Below are positions 25,055 to 27,616 of a DNA stretch of 27,616 nt, in pieces. How positions within the stretch are numbered: the first letter of the stretch is position 1; every line of letters starts with the position of its first letter. The translations under genes and the position numbers were made by a program. The stretch is from Chara braunii (lineage: Eukaryota > Streptophyta > Charophyceae > Charales > Characeae). Below the pieces are notes generated by a model. It saw only the letters and a list, made by a program, of their open reading frames with translations, did no database searches and had not been told where the DNA came from. The DNA lies in assembly GCA_003427395.1 (NCBI GenBank), contig BFEA01000409.1:206080-233695 (forward strand), given 5' to 3'.

Positions 25055-25430
25055 TATACATTGATTTTGAAAATTTCACAGTTTTTATTATTATCACTAC
25101 CAATGAGGGATATATTTTTTTCAATAAGCTAAAACACAATGACTCTCACTGCTCACAGCATGGTATAAGGAAAATCGTAGAAATGCAAAATTGTATGCTT
25201 CAAGCACCACGAAGAGTTTTTTTAATATGTAACAATGTTTTTTATATTTGCAGTATCACTACTTTATATCATGGAAAGGAGGGGGGGCGGGGGAAGAACA
25301 CGTGAAAAATCATGATAATACGGTGATTTGACATCTCAAACTTTTTTACCATTACGACTACCAACAATAGATACATATTGGACAAGAAGCTAAAACTCAA
25401 TTGCTACTACTTCCTTTGACATAGTGTAAG
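25055..25430. repeat. Degenerate tandem duplication, period about 262 bp
   Basis: GATTTTGAAAATTTCACAG...CTACCAATGAGGGATATA...AAGCTAAAACACAATGA at 25060 on is echoed by GATTTGACATCTCAAAC...CTACCAACAATAGATACATA...AAGCTAAAACTCAATTG at about 25325 on. Confidence 0.6.
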
Positions 25431-26100
25431 GGAAGTGGGTGGGTTTTGTGGGGTCTATGTTTGCAATTGGGGGGTTGTGGATACGGACCCCTGCCGCACA
25501 AGTAGAAGGGCGTTTTTAAAGGGTGTGTGATAGTCTTGGATCGTAACTAGTTTTCTGCAGTTTCGTTATTGTTTTGGTTTTGCGGCCAGATAGGGTTTCA
25601 TGTGTTTTGATCCTGATGTGAGAGACGTCGGACCCAGTTTCCGACAATATAATAAAATGGCAACCTCGGCATGAACCTAAATGGAGTGTCCGAATCATAC
25701 TGGAAATGTTGCCTTAAAAATTAATCATAATAAATTACGTTGCAAATTTGTACAACAGAAAAATTGTGGCAAATTTTCATCATGGTTTCAACTTGAACAC
25801 AAGTTGGGACCAAAATATGAAGAGGGTGAAATGGTTGGCCCAATCGTTTTGACGGACCGTTTGCATGTTTTCAACCGTTTGTCAACATGCGGGCTATATG
25901 TTTTCAACTGTTGATCAACATATGTTCAACATGATTCCAACACGTCCATGTTGGATAAAATTTTTTTTAAACCTTCCCCGGATCTGAGAGTTGACAAGTG
26001 CGTGGAAATGATGTTGCAAATGGCAGCCGTTTGTGCCGGGTTGGCTCGCAGTAGTCAACGTTGATGTTTATCGGGAAGGCTTGATGTTGCGGATGCGCAG
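25431..26100. other. No gene recognised
   Basis: AT-rich. A 77-codon open frame at 25681-25914 (+) has no recognised domain. The GTTTTCAAC-GTT-TCAACAT motif recurs at about 25866-25935. Confidence 0.45.
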
Positions 26101-26218
26101 GCCGAAATAAAAAGAAATGGGGGGTTAACTTGAGAGACCCGAAAAGGAAAAAAAAAAAAAAAAACATATATCATTCCTTAATCTGATAAATTTAGTCGGA
26201 TGTCTTTTTTTTTTTCTC

Positions 26219-26857
26219 CCGCATGTCCGTTTTCTCTGTTTTAGTGTCGAGGCCTTTTTTTTTTTTTTTTTGTCACGACGCTGGACCCCTCCGTAACTCA
26301 TGTATTGCGCCCCCTTGCGGCGTGGTTCCTTTTTTTTGCCAAGGTCCTGTACGAATACGGCGCGTCTCCAGTTTCGCCCTGCCACGTGTACGGCGTGCCT
26401 CATTATTGTGGCCCTACGTTTTTTGTTGGTGTCTCAACCTATGGTGGCATTGGCTACGACGCGTGTCCTGTTTTGCCTTTTTTGTCAAGGTCCCGTGCGA
26501 CTACGGCGCGTCTCCGGTTTTGCCTTTTTTGTCGAGGTCCTGTGCGACTAAGGTGCGTGGCCCTGCGTTTTTTTTTGGTGTCTCAGCCTATGCTGGCATC
26601 GGGTAGTTTTGTTTTGCCCGTCATAGCACAGGTGCCTTGTTTTTGAAGGCCCGCGCTTGGTTGGCCTAGGCCGAGCCCCTTTTTATTTTTTCCCCGCAGG
26701 TGAGTTTTCTCTGTTTTTGTGTCGAGGCCATTTATTTTTTTTGTCACGACGCTGGACCCTCCGCAACTCTCTCTCTTGTGCCCCCTTGCGGCGTGGACCG
26801 GTTGCTTTTTTTTTTTTTTTAGGTCCGGTGCCACCACGGTGCCTCTCCGTTTTGACC
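26219..26857. repeat. Duplicated about 165-bp module with nested T-rich sub-repeats
   Basis: The module TTTTCTCTGTTTTAGTGTCG ... TGTCACGACGCTGGACC ... CCCCCTTGCGGCGTGG ... GGTCCTG lies at 26219-26384 and again at 26694-26857 (offset about 475 bp). Between them are shorter repeats of GGTCC(T/C)GTGCGACTA(C/A)GG and GGTGTCTCA(A/G)CCTATG(G/C)TGGCAT. Confidence 0.75.
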
Positions 26858-27199
26858 TTCCTTTTTCTTACTACAACATTTTGGCCTATTGTGCCAGTAG
26901 TACCGTTTTGTTTGCCTTGTATGCCACATATACTTTTTTTCCAAGGCCTTCTCTTCGTTGGCCTGGGCTGAGCCTGCTTTTTTTCTTTTTCGTACCGGTA
27001 CCTAGTTGTCTAGACACCAGTTTCACCTCATTGCTGTTGACGTTCGTTGATGTTTTTCATTGTCTTCATCTTCAGCCTCTCCGTTGTCACTTTCTCCTTC
27101 GTGCTTCGTGTCCCCATCAACACCTCCTTGCCCTTGTGCTTTCCACGTGTGTGTGACATTCTTCAACGCTTAAGCATCTGCAAAAGCTTGGGCACAGGG

Positions 27200-27209
27200 G
27201 GAGAGAGAA

Positions 27210-27269
<60 letters not shown>
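27200..27269. repeat. GA microsatellite with a few AAA interruptions
   Basis: About 70 bp of GA dinucleotides. Confidence 0.95.
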
Positions 27270-27272
<3 letters not shown>

Positions 27273-27349
27273 AGCGCAGAGACAGAGAGAAAGTTGTTGC
27301 GGGGAGCTGCAGTGGAACTTCTAAAGGTACTTTATTCATTGACTTACCA

Positions 27350-27495
27350 ACCCCTCCCCTCCCCCTCCTTCTTCATCTTTTTTTTCTTTTTCTTCTTCTT
27401 CTTCTCTTTCTTACTTCGCTCTTTCTTTTTTCTTTCTTTCTTTCTTTTTTTTATTTGTTTTCTTCGAAAAAGAACAAAAAAGGTGGGAGGGGGGG
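27350..27495. repeat. Pyrimidine-rich TTC/TTTC low-complexity stretch
   Basis: CCCCTCCCC, then TTC and TTTC repeats, then a short A-rich and G10 run. No gene recognised from 26858 to the end. Confidence 0.8.
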
Positions 27496-27616
27496 GGGAG
27501 CCAGGGTGGCACGGCGACCGCCACGCACCGCAAATGTCACAGAAGGTCGCACCAAATTGCAGAACTCAAGCACCGCCAATGGGCAGTGTGAGCTTCAACC
27601 CGCGGAGGGAATCGCC

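Overview
This window is nuclear DNA of a photosynthetic eukaryote, most likely a streptophyte (a charophyte alga such as Chara, or a relative). The evidence is a plant-type EF-hand Na+/Ca2+ exchanger split by long GT-AG introns, decayed chloroplast DNA (psaB and trnG pieces), a U6 snRNA retrocopy, and very dense microsatellites, poly(T) runs and foldback repeats. The species is an inference. There are no bacterial-style genes or operons. Most long open frames in the window are read-through of simple repeats and are not annotated.

Region 1 (1-1525) is repeat-rich. It starts with 61 bp that recur exactly at 13493-13553, followed by what looks like a leftover Nextera mate-pair junction adapter (62-95), so the left edge is probably an assembly artefact. 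Region 2 (1526-10380) holds the one confident host gene: the last three coding exons (1526-1723, 7934-8092, 9739-10380, all phase 0) of an NCL-like EF-hand cation/Ca2+ exchanger. They encode two EF-hands and the C-terminal exchanger half; the N-terminal half lies upstream of the window. Its introns (6.2 kb and 1.6 kb) are full of small foldback elements. Five TA-flanked copies of one MITE family all lie in these two introns.

Region 3 (10381-17000) has no recognisable protein gene. It contains microsatellites, more copies of a second foldback family, a tRNA-like (SINE-like) segment and a 5'-truncated U6 snRNA retrocopy with a 13-bp target-site duplication. It also contains a short stretch (12559-12622) that carries every invariant core nucleotide of a type I hammerhead ribozyme, with foldable helices I and II and a minimal helix III, bracketed by 25-bp direct repeats. 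This is the most interesting signal in the window.

Region 4 (17000-18900) is AT-rich and contains a scrambled organellar insertion: a bacterial/organelle-type tRNA-Leu(UAG) abutting an internal psaB fragment, then a trnG-GCC copy whose anticodon has become GTC. The lesions are mostly C-to-T or G-to-A. Region 5 (about 19150-22700) is a decayed retroelement. An open GIY-YIG-like nuclease frame lies upstream of a broken reverse transcriptase that keeps GIPM and IDD boxes. This order (nuclease first) is that of the permuted Penelope-like elements (Naiad/Chlamys type). Region 6 (22700-27616) has no recognised gene, only degenerate tandem duplications, poly(T)/poly(C) runs and a long GA tract.
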